The notes: generated by a model from the sequence alone, not told the origin. A stretch of 41,860 nt of DNA from Flavipsychrobacter sp. (GCA_016787265.1 JAEUVF010000011.1:1-41860), one strand, 5' to 3'; numbered from the stretch's first letter, positions 8,248 to 16,313 are shown. Translations and numbers: made by a program.

Positions 8248-8814
8248 ATGGCACGTTCAGCTAACAATGTCCTTACGCGTAATTATTCCGGCAAAGTAGC
8301 CGGACAGTATTCCCTTCGGATGAGAGGTGATCAATCCATCATCGCAGGTCTTCCTAAAGCCCGCAAGGAAAAGTCCAACAGTGAGAAAGTGATGGCTGTC
8401 AAACGCAAGTTTGCACTCGCGATTATCTATGGGAAAAAAGCTATCGCCAACCCCGAACTCAAAGCAGCCTACCAGGCAATTGCTAAGAAGAATCAAACTG
8501 CTTTCAATGCAGCGGTGCTCGATGCACTTAAAGGTCCGGAACTCGCAGACTTAAGAACTGATGGTTATTCAGGTGCAGCCGGGCACTCTCTTATTGTCCA
8601 GGCGACTGACAACTTCCGCGTTACCAAAGTGAGCTTCGGTCTCTTCACTCTCGATGGTAGCCTGCTTGAAGAGGGTGATGCGGTCATGGATGAAAATGGT
8701 TTCGACTGGATCTATACCACTCAATCTGAAATCCCTTCCCCAACCGGTACGATCATCCGGGTAACCGCGGAAGATCTGCCTAAAAATCGCACCCAACTCG
8801 AAGCTGTGATCTGA
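8248..8814 (+). CDS. Cassette protein A, C-terminal Ig-like domain, paralogue of 9126-9635
   Basis: A 188-residue basic protein of unknown function. Residues 1-50 are rich in Arg, Asn and Lys. Residues 50-105 are helical and end with LDALKGPELADL. Residues 110-188 look like a small Ig-like beta domain (LIVQATDNFRVTKVSFGLF, then DGSLLEEG). The same layout recurs in the gene at 9126 (DALIGPHL, VQASDNVGV, GELLEEG), so the two are paralogues. There is no signal peptide. It is first in a four-gene unit and starts after an A-rich leader. Codon choice is richer in C-ending codons than in the island before it. Confidence 0.75.
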   Translation: MARSANNVLTRNYSGKVAGQYSLRMRGDQSIIAGLPKARKEKSNSEKVMAVKRKFALAIIYGKKAIANPELKAAYQAIAKKNQTAFNAAVLDALKGPELADLRTDGYSGAAGHSLIVQATDNFRVTKVSFGLFTLDGSLLEEGDAVMDENGFDWIYTTQSEIPSPTGTIIRVTAEDLPKNRTQLEAVI

Positions 8815-8867
8815 TCCCCTTTCTCTCTTTTCAAAAATCAATTTTTTAACTCTTTCAATCTTAAATC

Positions 8868-9095
8868 ATGAAACAACAGGATATCGATCAATTGAGCATC
8901 ACTCAAAGAGCCACCGCAGAAACACCGAAGTTTTTTCTGAAACTCAGAAATATCGGTCTGGCACTCGCCGGCATCAGTGCCGCACTGCTTGCCTCTCCCG
9001 TGGCACTTCCCGCTATCATCACTACCATCGCCAGTTATATGGGTGTGGCAGCTACGGTTGCCAGCGCCGTTAGCCAGGTGGCTGTGAAAGGTTAA
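8868..9095 (+). CDS. Small hydrophobic cassette protein, possibly holin-like
   Basis: A 75-residue protein. Residues 1-25 are polar. Residues 27-70 are Ala- and Ile-rich and long enough for two membrane helices joined by a short Ser-Pro/Pro turn. It ends in QVAVKG. It sits 53 bp after protein A and 30 bp before its paralogue. A small membrane protein next to a DUF5675 protein suggests a lysis or pore-like role, but the sequence matches no holin family I can name. Other options are a membrane anchor or a small peptide effector. Confidence 0.65.
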   Translation: MKQQDIDQLSITQRATAETPKFFLKLRNIGLALAGISAALLASPVALPAIITTIASYMGVAATVASAVSQVAVKG

Positions 9096-9125
9096 TCCCG
9101 TTTTTAACTTCCAAAATCCTTTTCT

Positions 9126-9635
9126 ATGGCTATTACGATTAAAGCACTGGTTGATGCCTTCCTCCAGGCTTTGCAACAACACAAAAAAGCGAAGCGCAAA
9201 AAGCATGTCTTAAACGATGCCAATATTCGTTTTCGCAAGGCGGTAGCTTTTGCTAAAATGGTCCGCAAGGATCCTACCTGGAGCCAGTTCTACCTGGAAC
9301 AGTCGCCCCATTGCAAATCGATCTTTCAACTCGCCCTGCGCGATGCACTGATCGGACCCCATCTCTGCCATCCGGTTATCCATCAATCCAAATCTTGCAA
9401 GCCGCTCCGTATGGAGGTGCAGGCTTCCGATAATGTAGGGGTGGCACGGGTCTTTTTTCAGTTCAAAAACAGCAAGGGTGAATTGCTCGAAGAGGGCAGG
9501 GGTGAGCCTGCTGGTAAGGGCAACACCTGGTGCTATTCCACCAATGCCCGCGCGAAAGACTTCAGTAAGTCCTTCGCCACTATCACGGCTTACGACCTGG
9601 CAGGCAATAAGGCAGTCATCCATAAATCGCTCTAG
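9126..9635 (+). CDS. Cassette protein B, paralogue of protein A
   Basis: A 169-residue basic protein. It has a Lys/Arg-rich helix near residues 18-27, a helical region ending LALRDALIGPHL (about 72-80), and an Ig-like C-terminal domain with MEVQASDNVGVARVFFQF, GELLEEG and ITAYDLAGNKAV. This parallels protein A block by block, and LLEEG is identical in both. The C-terminal block is the kind found in bacterial Ig-like repeats. No signal peptide is present. The stop lies 2 bp before the DUF5675 gene, so the two are translationally linked. The copy may allow a heteromer with protein A. Confidence 0.75.
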   Translation: MAITIKALVDAFLQALQQHKKAKRKKHVLNDANIRFRKAVAFAKMVRKDPTWSQFYLEQSPHCKSIFQLALRDALIGPHLCHPVIHQSKSCKPLRMEVQASDNVGVARVFFQFKNSKGELLEEGRGEPAGKGNTWCYSTNARAKDFSKSFATITAYDLAGNKAVIHKSL

Positions 9636-9637
9636 CT

Positions 9638-10063
9638 ATGGAACTGCTTTTGGAAAGAGAATATCATTCGTCGGGTACGAATGGTATCCTGAGCTGCCGC
9701 GATCAATTCATCTGCTTCACCATCGAACTCCCCTGGCGCAACAATCAACGTATGATTTCCTGCATCCCGGAGGGACGGTATCCTCTGGCGCTTCGCTTCA
9801 GCGATCGCCACCAGTGGCACCTGTTGGTGAAGGAGGTACCGGGCAGATCACTGATCCTGCTGCACAAGGCTACCAACGCCTTGAAGCAACTCAAGGGTTG
9901 TATCGCGCCCGTTGGTGAATTGCTGACTCCGGGTATTGGTAAAAATTCGGTGGATGCGTTTCATTCGCTTATGTTATTAGTGCGTGCTGCACTGGAAAGG
10001 CATGAGCGTGTATGGCTCACCGTTACCAACCTGTCTGATCGCTATGCTTCTGCTGCTGCTTAA
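9638..10063 (+). CDS. DUF5675 family protein
   Basis: A 141-residue protein matching DUF5675 by its blocks: LLLEREYHSSGTNGILS, CFTIELPWRNNQRMISCIPE, GRYPL, then VPGRSLILLHKATN and GCIAPVGEL. The family is widespread in Bacteroidota and phages; its activity is not established. Conserved His and Cys residues at about 88 and 97 (LLHKATN and GCI) make an enzyme plausible. It is the last gene of the cassette and is followed by a strong intrinsic terminator 15 bp later. No signal peptide. Confidence 0.8.
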   Translation: MELLLEREYHSSGTNGILSCRDQFICFTIELPWRNNQRMISCIPEGRYPLALRFSDRHQWHLLVKEVPGRSLILLHKATNALKQLKGCIAPVGELLTPGIGKNSVDAFHSLMLLVRAALERHERVWLTVTNLSDRYASAAA

Positions 10064-10077
10064 GCAACAGGCATCAT

Positions 10078-10109
10078 TACCCCGGCTAGTCCTGGCTGGG
10101 GTATTTTTT
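10078..10109 (+). terminator. Intrinsic terminator of the four-gene cassette
   Basis: An 11-bp stem (TACCCCGGCTA with TGGCTGGGGTA, two G-T wobbles), a four-base loop GTCC, then six T at 10104-10109. It lies 15 bp after the DUF5675 stop and separates the cassette from the AraC gene. Confidence 0.88.
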
Positions 10110-10218
10110 CCAGAAAAAGCGACGGTTTTGGGAATATTTTCGACGCTTTCGGGAACCTTGGTCCGGAGCGCAAATTTCCCTTCCAATTGTTTGCAGGTAT
10201 GCTTAACTGTTTTTAGCA

Positions 10219-11052
10219 TTGTATCACGTTAAATCTTCACACTTGTTAACCCCGACTTCAAACCTACAGGAATATGCTACAGCGGATGGCCCGTTGCTTC
10301 AGTATTCCTTTGCATGTAAGGAGGCAGTGGTGCTGGATCAGGAACAGGAATCAGATGCACTAACACTGTTGCTGGTTACAGAGGGCGCTGTTGGCTTGCG
10401 TACCAGGGAGGATGATTGGTCGCTCCAGCCTGGCACCTGCTGTTTGTTTCGATCGCGTCTTTTTCAGCTCTGTCTGCCCGATCACGCGAAGCTGCAATTC
10501 CTTTTGTACAACATTGAACCGCTGGTCAAACGTATGGACCTGGGTGTTTTTACAACCGGACGTTTTCAGCCCACAGCCAAAATGCAGTCCATTGTTGCAG
10601 AAATCCTTCAACCTCCTGTGCCACTTGGCTTTCCGGAGAAATGGTACGCTGTACAGTTGTCGCATTTGCTATTGGCATTACTGGAACAGATGGAACAACC
10701 GGCTCCTGTTGATGAGGATAAACAGTTACTCCGGCAGTATGCTTTATTGGCCGACAATTATATCCGCCAGCATTTAACAGAGGATTTAACCACGCTTCAG
10801 ATTGCGCGTGCTGTGGGGTTGAATGAATGTTCTCTTAAACAATTGTTCAGTGAACAGTTTGGTACGGGCATGGCGAAGCGACAGAATCACCTGCGTATCA
10901 TGCTGGCAAAAGATTTACTGGTACAAACCAATAAATCCATTCGTGATATCATCCAGGAATGTGGTTACCTGCGGGAAGCCACCTTTCGGGAAAATTTTGA
11001 TAAACTAACTCAACTCACCCCGGCTGAATACCGGAAAATGTATAAAAAATGA
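10219..11052 (+). CDS. AraC-family transcriptional regulator
   Basis: A 277-residue regulator. An N-terminal cupin-like sensing part covers about 1-150 (LLLVTEGAVGLRTRED, then LQPGTCCLF). The C-terminal AraC HTH domain covers about 175-275: DLTTLQIARAVGLNECSLKQ and SIRDIIQECGYLREATFREN are its two helix-turn-helix parts, ending in LTPAEYRKMYKK. No ATG fits; the frame opens at 10207 and TTG 10219 is the likely start, though a later TTG near 10243 is possible. Its last four bases overlap the FecR-like gene, so the two are coupled. The ligand is unknown. It could control the upstream cassette or its own unit. Confidence 0.85.
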   Translation: MYHVKSSHLLTPTSNLQEYATADGPLLQYSFACKEAVVLDQEQESDALTLLLVTEGAVGLRTREDDWSLQPGTCCLFRSRLFQLCLPDHAKLQFLLYNIEPLVKRMDLGVFTTGRFQPTAKMQSIVAEILQPPVPLGFPEKWYAVQLSHLLLALLEQMEQPAPVDEDKQLLRQYALLADNYIRQHLTEDLTTLQIARAVGLNECSLKQLFSEQFGTGMAKRQNHLRIMLAKDLLVQTNKSIRDIIQECGYLREATFRENFDKLTQLTPAEYRKMYKK

Positions 11053-11822
11053 CTACACTTAATGATCAACTCAAACTCGCTGCTGCAACTGCAGATCTCA
11101 GTCCCGAGGCTGCCCAACTGCTGCAGGATTTTTTCCTGAAGCTGGCTACTCCCCAGCAAAAGGACCAGCTTGATGCCTGGCTGAATCAAAGCGAAGCAAA
11201 CAGCCATTTCTTTGATTTGCTGCTTGAGATCAATAGAGAGGGAACAGGTGCTGCAACGCTGCAGGTATTGAATCAGTACAAAAGAAAGCCGAAGCGGAAA
11301 GTTAATTGGGTGAAACGAATTCTGCTGTATCTGTTATACGCATTTTTGGTTCTGTCTGCTGTGGATGCGTTTTTGCCAACAGGTCCATTCAAGCAGTGGT
11401 GGAGGGGAAAATCACTTGCTGAAATTACCTGGACGAGAACAACACTTAGCACACAGGAACAATCTAAAACGATTTACCTGAGTGATAGTACGCTGGTGGA
11501 ATTAATGCCTCACTCAACGCTTATTTATCCGGAGGAATTGAATCCGCGTGAACGCCTGGTTATTTTAAAAGGAAGTGCGCGATTTATTGTCAGGAAACAA
11601 CCCGGTGAACCCTTTAAAATCGAGGGCAGTAAAACATTTGCCTCCACCTTGGAAGGAGAATTTTTCTACAAACAATTAGGGGAGGAACAGGCATCACTAT
11701 CCACCAGTCGCGGTTATGTGAGTTTCGGCTATGATTCATTCAATATCTGGGGCGTGGAAGCTGGTCAACGTGCGCTATGGCTTCCGGGCATGATCTCTTT
11801 GGAAACACCCATTGAAGAATAA
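11049..11822 (+). CDS. FecR-like membrane anti-activator protein
   Basis: A 257-residue protein with the FecR layout. Residues 1-85 are a cytoplasmic helical region. One membrane helix lies at about 89-107 (ILLYLLYAFLVLSAVDAFL). The rest is a periplasmic FecR domain: TIYLSDSTLVELMPHSTLIY, then RLVILKGSARFIV and PFKIEG. FecR proteins normally sequester an ECF sigma factor encoded next to them. Here no sigma factor gene is present; the partner position is taken by the overlapping AraC gene. Interaction with AraC is inference. A LytTR gene follows 17 bp downstream. Confidence 0.75.
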   Translation: MTTLNDQLKLAAATADLSPEAAQLLQDFFLKLATPQQKDQLDAWLNQSEANSHFFDLLLEINREGTGAATLQVLNQYKRKPKRKVNWVKRILLYLLYAFLVLSAVDAFLPTGPFKQWWRGKSLAEITWTRTTLSTQEQSKTIYLSDSTLVELMPHSTLIYPEELNPRERLVILKGSARFIVRKQPGEPFKIEGSKTFASTLEGEFFYKQLGEEQASLSTSRGYVSFGYDSFNIWGVEAGQRALWLPGMISLETPIEE

Positions 11823-11839
11823 CCCTAAATCTGTTGCTC

Positions 11840-12154
11840 ATGAAAGAATTAGCATTTCGTACTGCAGGCAAATGGGAACTCGTTCCTCAGGAAGAGATAC
11901 AGTACATCGAGTCCTGCAATAAGCTCTCCAAAGTAGTAACAGTGCACCGGGAGTATTTGCTAAGCACACCCTTGCAGGTATTGGCAGATAACCTGCCTCC
12001 GGAGCTGTTTATCAAAGTGCACCGCAGTTTTATTGTTTGCAAACTGCATATCCGCGGTATAGCCAGCACTTATATTTTAGTAGCAGACAAGGAATTGCCC
12101 ATTTCCAGACAGGGGCGTGCGGAGCTTAAGCATAAGTACCGGATGTTTGTGTAG
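11840..12154 (+). CDS. Stand-alone LytTR DNA-binding protein
   Basis: A 104-residue protein consisting of little more than a LytTR domain. Typical features are IQYIESCNKLSKVVTVHREY, then LLSTPLQVLADNLPPELF and IKVHRSFIVC, ending in PISRQGRAELKHKY. There is no receiver domain, so activity cannot depend on phosphorylation of this protein. I chose ATG 11840 over TTG 11834. It follows the FecR-like gene by 17 bp and is third in the regulatory set. LytTR proteins bind paired direct repeats. The phased array at 8055 is a conceivable target, but nothing in the sequence proves it. Confidence 0.88.
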   Translation: MKELAFRTAGKWELVPQEEIQYIESCNKLSKVVTVHREYLLSTPLQVLADNLPPELFIKVHRSFIVCKLHIRGIASTYILVADKELPISRQGRAELKHKYRMFV

Positions 12155-12180
12155 CGGGGAATTATTAGTAAATTTGAGTT

Positions 12181-12492
12181 ATGTCTACTTCGGTAATAGA
12201 TAGAGATATGCTACTGGAAAGGTTGCAAAGAAACAGCGACCAAATAAAATCCTATGGCGTTAAACGTCTGGGGTTATTTGGCTCATTCTTGCGCAATACC
12301 GTTACCAGGGAAAGTGATGTAGATTTATTGGTTGAATTTGAACGCGGTAAAAAGAGCTTCGATAATTTCATGGACCTTGGTAGTTACCTGGAAGAACTAT
12401 TAAACCGAAAAGTGGAATTGGTAACTCCGCAATCACTTAGCAAACATATCGGTCCCCATATTTTAAAGCAGGTGCAGGATGTTAAACTCTAA
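12181..12492 (+). CDS. mntA: MntA-type nucleotidyltransferase (antitoxin of HEPN/MNT pair)
   Basis: A 103-residue minimal nucleotidyltransferase. The active site is visible: GSFLR at 34-38 and SDVD at 45-48, with a further acidic residue in KVELV. In HEPN/MNT modules this enzyme neutralises the HepT RNase by adding AMP to it. The partner gene just downstream is broken (12505-12743), so this copy is probably an orphan. It starts 26 bp after LytTR in the same direction. The length is complete for the family. Confidence 0.88.
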   Translation: MSTSVIDRDMLLERLQRNSDQIKSYGVKRLGLFGSFLRNTVTRESDVDLLVEFERGKKSFDNFMDLGSYLEELLNRKVELVTPQSLSKHIGPHILKQVQDVKL

Positions 12493-12504
12493 CTTGGAAT
12501 TGCT

Positions 12505-12743
12505 AAGTGTTATGCAGAGCAATCATTCGAAGTTTGGAAATCATTGGGGAGGCGAGTAAGAAATTGGATGAGGATTTCAAATCTGACCATCCAGAAATTG
12601 AGTGAAAAAAAATGGCTCGTACAAGGGATCGGGTAATTCATCATTATTTTGGAGTTGATTATGATATAGTTTGGGATGTTATTCAATCGAAGCTCCCGGA
12701 TTTGCAGGAGCTTATTGAATTAATTCTTTCTTCTTCTGATTGA
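12505..12743 (+). pseudogene. hepT: HepT-like HEPN (DUF86) toxin, decayed
   Basis: One frame reads RSLEIIGEASKKLDEDF, then a TGA at 12603-12605 where the family has Trp (PEIxWKK), then MARTRDRVIHHYFGVDYDIV and a normal stop at 12741. RDRVIHHYFG carries the R-x4-H HEPN motif, so the RNase site itself is intact. The N-terminal 35 or so residues before RAIIRSLEII are missing: a stop at 12504 closes the frame and MntA ends only 12 bp earlier. The gene therefore carries two lesions, an N-terminal deletion and a nonsense codon. Confidence 0.85.
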
Positions 12744-12886
12744 TTACCCATTAACGGTATTTGCGGTAGTTAGTTACTTACTCAATCGTTTGTGTAAATC
12801 TTACCACAATTTTCAGGTGAATTAACAACCTTCTTCGGAGAATAAATTGGAATCGGTTTATCGGTTTAACTGCTAACTTGTTTTAC

Positions 12887-14728
12887 ATGAAAACAAGGTG
12901 CTTTTTACAAATAGTGTCAATTGGGTTCTGTTTTTTCTGTCTGACCAGCCTGGCCTATTCCGCCGATACAACTATTGTGCGTGCTATTGATTTTGGTGTT
13001 CGTCCCAATAGTTTTGAAAATGCCAGTGCTGCACTGCAAAATGCCTTGCTCTATTGTAAGGATAAGCCTGGCACCCGGCTTGAATTGCCCGCAGGCAGAA
13101 TTGATCTATGGCCTGAGTTTGCTGCCAAACGCGAACTGTATATCAGCAATGGCACCGAGAACGATACCTTATCAAAAGTAAAATCCATTGGTTTGCTGCT
13201 CGAAGGCTATCGCCAGTTGCATATCCGGGGAGAACAAACGCTGATTGTATTACATGGTAAGATGCTCTCCTTTGCACTGCTGGATTGCCGGGATATAACA
13301 ATCGAAGGTGTACGCTTTGATTATGAACGTCCCACTATGTCTGAACTCACCGTTCAATCCATTACTTCAACTAATGTCAACTTCCAGGTTCATCCGGATT
13401 CCAGGTACCAGGTACTGAATGAGCAATTAACCTGGTATGGAGAAGGTTGGAGTGCAAAGAATTTACACACCATTCTGGTTGATCCGCAAACCGGGATTAT
13501 GCGCTACAGTAATTTTCGATCCATTCAGCAGGGTAAGGTTCGGGAGCTTGCTCCTAACCAACTGGAAGTGACCGGTGATTTCAGTAAAACAGGTTGGAAA
13601 AAGGGAGATCGACTGACTATTCGGGATCCGTATCGCGACAATTCCGGCGCCTTGATCTGGCGATCTGTTAATACCAGTCTGAAGGATATCGGCCTGCACT
13701 ATATGCACGGATTAGGAATTGTTTCCCAGTTTTCGGAAAACCTTCTGTTTGAGCGGGTAAAAGTAGCCCCGGCTGAAGGTTCAAATCGGATCATTGCATC
13801 TTTTGCTGATTGCTTTCATTTCTCCGGATGCAAGGGAAGAATTGTAATCGATCAGTGTTATATGTCGGGTGCGCACGATGATCCTATCAATGTTCACGGT
13901 ACGCATCTGAAGGTGAAGGAAAAGATAAATAGCCATACGGTTCGGGTAGAATTCATGCATCATCAGACCTATGGATTTGAGGCATTTTTCCAGGGCGATA
14001 CAGTTGCGTATGTAAAAGGAGCAACTCTCTTGTCGCGTGGATTGGGAAAGGTAAAGAGGGCGGTGTTGCTGAACAGGCGAATCATGGAGCTGGAAATGGA
14101 AACTGCCATCCCGGAAGAAGTGAACCAGGATTTTGTATTAGAGAATATCAGCTGGACACCCGAAGTAACGATTCAAAACTCCCATTTTGAGCGTACGAAT
14201 ACCAGGGGGATACTGGTAACAACGAGAAGAAAAGTTCGGATTGAAAACAATCGCTTTGTTCGAACCGGTATGCATGCCATCCTGATTGCCAATGATGCCA
14301 GCAGCTGGTATGAATCCGGTCCGGTTGCCGATGTGCTGATTCAAAACAATCGCTTTGAAGAATGTGGATACAATTCAGAGCCGGGTAATGCTGTTATTTC
14401 CATCGCCCCGGAGAATCATGAATTGGTGCCGAATCAATATGTACACCGCAACATTCGAATCCGGAATAATTATTTCAAGGTTTATGATGCACCACTCGTA
14501 CAGGCGCGTTCTACTATAGGTCTGGACTTTAGTGCCAATACCATTGAAGTCTCTTCACTTTTGCCAAAAAATGGGGATAAAGCAGCGTTGCAGCTAACGG
14601 CCTGTGCAAATGTGACAGTCCTGGATAATACCTTCCAGGTGCCCTGGGTACCAATACTCCAATTTGAAAAAATGGAGAAAAAGAACATTCGCTCTAAAGG
14701 ATTGAAACTGCTTCTCCGGCATCCGTAG
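12887..14728 (+). CDS. glaB: GH110 alpha-1,3-galactosidase
   Basis: A 613-residue secreted enzyme with a signal peptide at 1-26 (ending LAYSA) and a right-handed beta-helix body. It matches family GH110, which removes terminal alpha-1,3-galactose such as blood group B-type ends. D308, D331 and D332 (in ADCFHFSG and AHDDPINVHG) keep the 23-residue spacing of the catalytic aspartates I recall for characterised GH110 enzymes. C-terminal helix coils such as IQNSHFER and IRIRNNYFK follow. ATG 12887 is preferred to TTG 12878. It stands alone, without SusC/SusD genes. A terminator follows at 14738. Confidence 0.88.
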   Translation: MKTRCFLQIVSIGFCFFCLTSLAYSADTTIVRAIDFGVRPNSFENASAALQNALLYCKDKPGTRLELPAGRIDLWPEFAAKRELYISNGTENDTLSKVKSIGLLLEGYRQLHIRGEQTLIVLHGKMLSFALLDCRDITIEGVRFDYERPTMSELTVQSITSTNVNFQVHPDSRYQVLNEQLTWYGEGWSAKNLHTILVDPQTGIMRYSNFRSIQQGKVRELAPNQLEVTGDFSKTGWKKGDRLTIRDPYRDNSGALIWRSVNTSLKDIGLHYMHGLGIVSQFSENLLFERVKVAPAEGSNRIIASFADCFHFSGCKGRIVIDQCYMSGAHDDPINVHGTHLKVKEKINSHTVRVEFMHHQTYGFEAFFQGDTVAYVKGATLLSRGLGKVKRAVLLNRRIMELEMETAIPEEVNQDFVLENISWTPEVTIQNSHFERTNTRGILVTTRRKVRIENNRFVRTGMHAILIANDASSWYESGPVADVLIQNNRFEECGYNSEPGNAVISIAPENHELVPNQYVHRNIRIRNNYFKVYDAPLVQARSTIGLDFSANTIEVSSLLPKNGDKAALQLTACANVTVLDNTFQVPWVPILQFEKMEKKNIRSKGLKLLLRHP

Positions 14729-14737
14729 AGAAACAAA

Positions 14738-14764
14738 AAAGGAAGTACCTGTTGTACTTCCTTT
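14738..14764. terminator. Bidirectional terminator between GH110 and DoxX genes
   Basis: A perfect 11-bp stem (AAAGGAAGTAC and GTACTTCCTTT) with a five-base loop lies between converging genes. The A-run at 14735-14740 gives a U-tract on the minus strand, so it best ends the DoxX operon; the plus side has TTTAG. Confidence 0.85.
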
Positions 14765-14780
14765 AGTAAATTGTTTATCC

Positions 14781-15224
14781 TTACTGATAAATCGCATAGG
14801 TAGGATCTTCCACTTCCATCTTGTTAGGCTTTGTTTTCACCAACCGCTTCTTTAATAAATAATCAACTGAATATTTACCACTACCTGCAAACAACAATAC
14901 CAGGTAGGTTGTCAGGTATAACAAGGCGGGTTCTTTTGCAGATAATGGATCCGCAGAATGGATCAGCAGGGTTGCCACCAGCATCGTACCGATTAATGGA
15001 ATTACCGCCAGTCGGGTGAATAATCCGGCTAAGAGGAAGATGGATCCAAACACTTCAGCCAGTACAGTGAGGACTAACGAAAATTCAGCGCTCATTCCAA
15101 ATACCTGGGGAAACTGTATGGGTGCTCCTGATAACAACATCATCAGTTTCGGAATCCCATGTGTCAGCATTAAGGCTGCTATTCCCACTCTTGCAATCAA
15201 CAGTGCGATATCTATCTTTTTCAT
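14781..15224 (-). CDS. DoxX family membrane protein
   Basis: A 147-residue inner membrane protein with four predicted helices. It has the DoxX start pattern (LLIARVGIAALMLTHGIPKL) and AEVFGSIFLLAGLFTRLAVI. The C-terminal 30 residues are charged and cytoplasmic. DoxX proteins are linked to redox and oxidative stress functions, but their reaction is often unknown. It is the last gene of a three-gene unit, 2 bp after YceI, and ends at a shared terminator. Confidence 0.88.
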   Translation of the reverse strand: MKKIDIALLIARVGIAALMLTHGIPKLMMLLSGAPIQFPQVFGMSAEFSLVLTVLAEVFGSIFLLAGLFTRLAVIPLIGTMLVATLLIHSADPLSAKEPALLYLTTYLVLLFAGSGKYSVDYLLKKRLVKTKPNKMEVEDPTYAIYQ

Positions 15225-15226
15225 AC

Positions 15227-15811
15227 TTATTTAGTTTCAGGTTGAATAAATTCACCATCCGCTTTGATGCGAACTTCATCACTGATCACAGCTTCCGGAA
15301 AACCAGGACCAACATTAAAATCAGAGCGTTTGATGGTGCCTGTGAGTTGGAATCCGGCTGTCTGCTTTTTGCTCATGGGATTTTCTACAGTGCCTTTGTA
15401 AAGCAGGTCCATGGTTACTGGTTTGGTCACGCCATGAATGGTTAAATCACCTGTCAGTTTGAATTTGTTCTTACCAGCTTTTTTGATTCCGGTACTCTTG
15501 AAATTCAGTGTCGGGAATTTCTCTGCATCAAAGAAATCGGCACTTTTCAGGTGATTGTTCCTGGCTTCCACCCTTGTATCAATAGAGGCTGCTTTGGCTG
15601 TTAACTCAAAACTTGCGTCACTGAAATCGGGCTTGCTTGCTTTTACAAATACATCGATGTCGTTGAAGGTGCCGCTTACATCCACCAGTCCCAGGTGTGT
15701 TACGGTAAAACCTAACTGCGAGTGTGCGTCATCGTTTGACCAGGTTTTGCTTAGCGTTGTGAAGGCTGTTAATGCTACGAATGCACTCAGAATTACGATT
15801 AACTTTTTCAT
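15227..15811 (-). CDS. YceI family periplasmic lipid-binding protein
   Basis: A 194-residue protein with a signal peptide (1-20). The YceI lipocalin-like barrel is clear: WSNDDAHSQLGFTVTHLGLV, then VSGTFNDI, HLKSADFFDAEKFPTLNFKS and LTGDLTIHGVTKPVTM. Family members bind isoprenoid-type lipids in the periplasm. It is the middle gene of a unit with an NAD(P)-binding protein (5 bp upstream) and DoxX (2 bp downstream). YceI and DoxX pairing is common in Bacteroidota and fits an envelope redox or quinone-related task. Confidence 0.93.
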   Translation of the reverse strand: MKKLIVILSAFVALTAFTTLSKTWSNDDAHSQLGFTVTHLGLVDVSGTFNDIDVFVKASKPDFSDASFELTAKAASIDTRVEARNNHLKSADFFDAEKFPTLNFKSTGIKKAGKNKFKLTGDLTIHGVTKPVTMDLLYKGTVENPMSKKQTAGFQLTGTIKRSDFNVGPGFPEAVISDEVRIKADGEFIQPETK

Positions 15812-15816
15812 ATGTT

Positions 15817-16218
15817 CTATTTATTGTTTTGAATGATGGATTGAATTGTTTCTGTGCTTGCTTGTACCAGTTTTGAATGGGGTAATAGTTGTTGCAAGGG
15901 TTCAACGGGATTATGAATTGTGATCACCAGCTTCTGGTTGGCTACTTCCCTGATTTTTTCAGCGATCTCTTTTTCTGAATCGCAGGGTACTGCCAAAACG
16001 ATTACATCTGCTTCCCAGGAAGCATCTGTAGGGCATTCCAGCACTTCCACTTCTGCGGATTCTGTGCCGGTTGTGATTTCATTGGCTAAGGCCTTCACCT
16101 TCTCTATTTCGCTGGCGAAGAGCAATAGCCTGTTATTTCCCGTAGCCAGCTTTTTGCTTATCGCAGCACCCATCTTATCGGATGCCCCAATTACTGCTAT
16201 GGTTTGTTTTGTGCTCAT
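15817..16218 (-). CDS. NAD(P)-binding oxidoreductase-like protein
   Basis: A protein of about 133 residues beginning with a Rossmann motif (IAVIGASDKMGAAISKKLA), followed by LLLFASEIEK, DVIVLAVPC and VITIHNPVEPL. It resembles the N-terminal domain of F420-dependent NADP oxidoreductases and stops where the dimerisation domain would begin. ATG 16218 is used; 16227 is possible. It is the first gene of the YceI-DoxX unit. Upstream lie a TAGCTTTG promoter element and an FNR-type palindrome. Confidence 0.75.
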   Translation of the reverse strand: MSTKQTIAVIGASDKMGAAISKKLATGNNRLLLFASEIEKVKALANEITTGTESAEVEVLECPTDASWEADVIVLAVPCDSEKEIAEKIREVANQKLVITIHNPVEPLQQLLPHSKLVQASTETIQSIIQNNK

Positions 16219-16236
16219 TATCTTCATTTGAGAACA

Positions 16237-16266
16237 CAAAGCTACCACGGGAGGAGCCCCTGCTCC
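16237..16266 (-). promoter_or_regulatory. Putative promoter -7 element with adjacent palindrome
   Basis: On the minus strand TAGCTTTG (16244-16237) fits the Bacteroidota TAnnTTTG element and lies about 20 bp before ATG 16218. Just upstream, GGAGC-N4-GCTCC (16253-16266) is a perfect palindrome where a -33 element would sit; no TTG is found there. It may be an operator or an mRNA-independent binding site. Confidence 0.5.
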
Positions 16267-16313
16267 ATTGAGTTGGCGCAGGAAATTCCCTTGCGTTTGG
16301 ACAAGTAGATTCC

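Noticed and set aside
8257..9206. Minus-strand open frames opposite the cassette
   Set aside because: They are antisense to genes with clear paralogue and family signals and have no recognisable product.
9478..9918. A 146-codon frame overlapping the end of protein B and DUF5675
   Set aside because: It is out of frame with two well-supported genes and has a Ser/Arg/Pro-rich translation typical of a shadow frame.
11834..11839. TTG start for the LytTR gene and similar TTG starts at 12878 and 18256
   Set aside because: An in-frame ATG lies a few codons later and matches the family start or a cleaner signal peptide.
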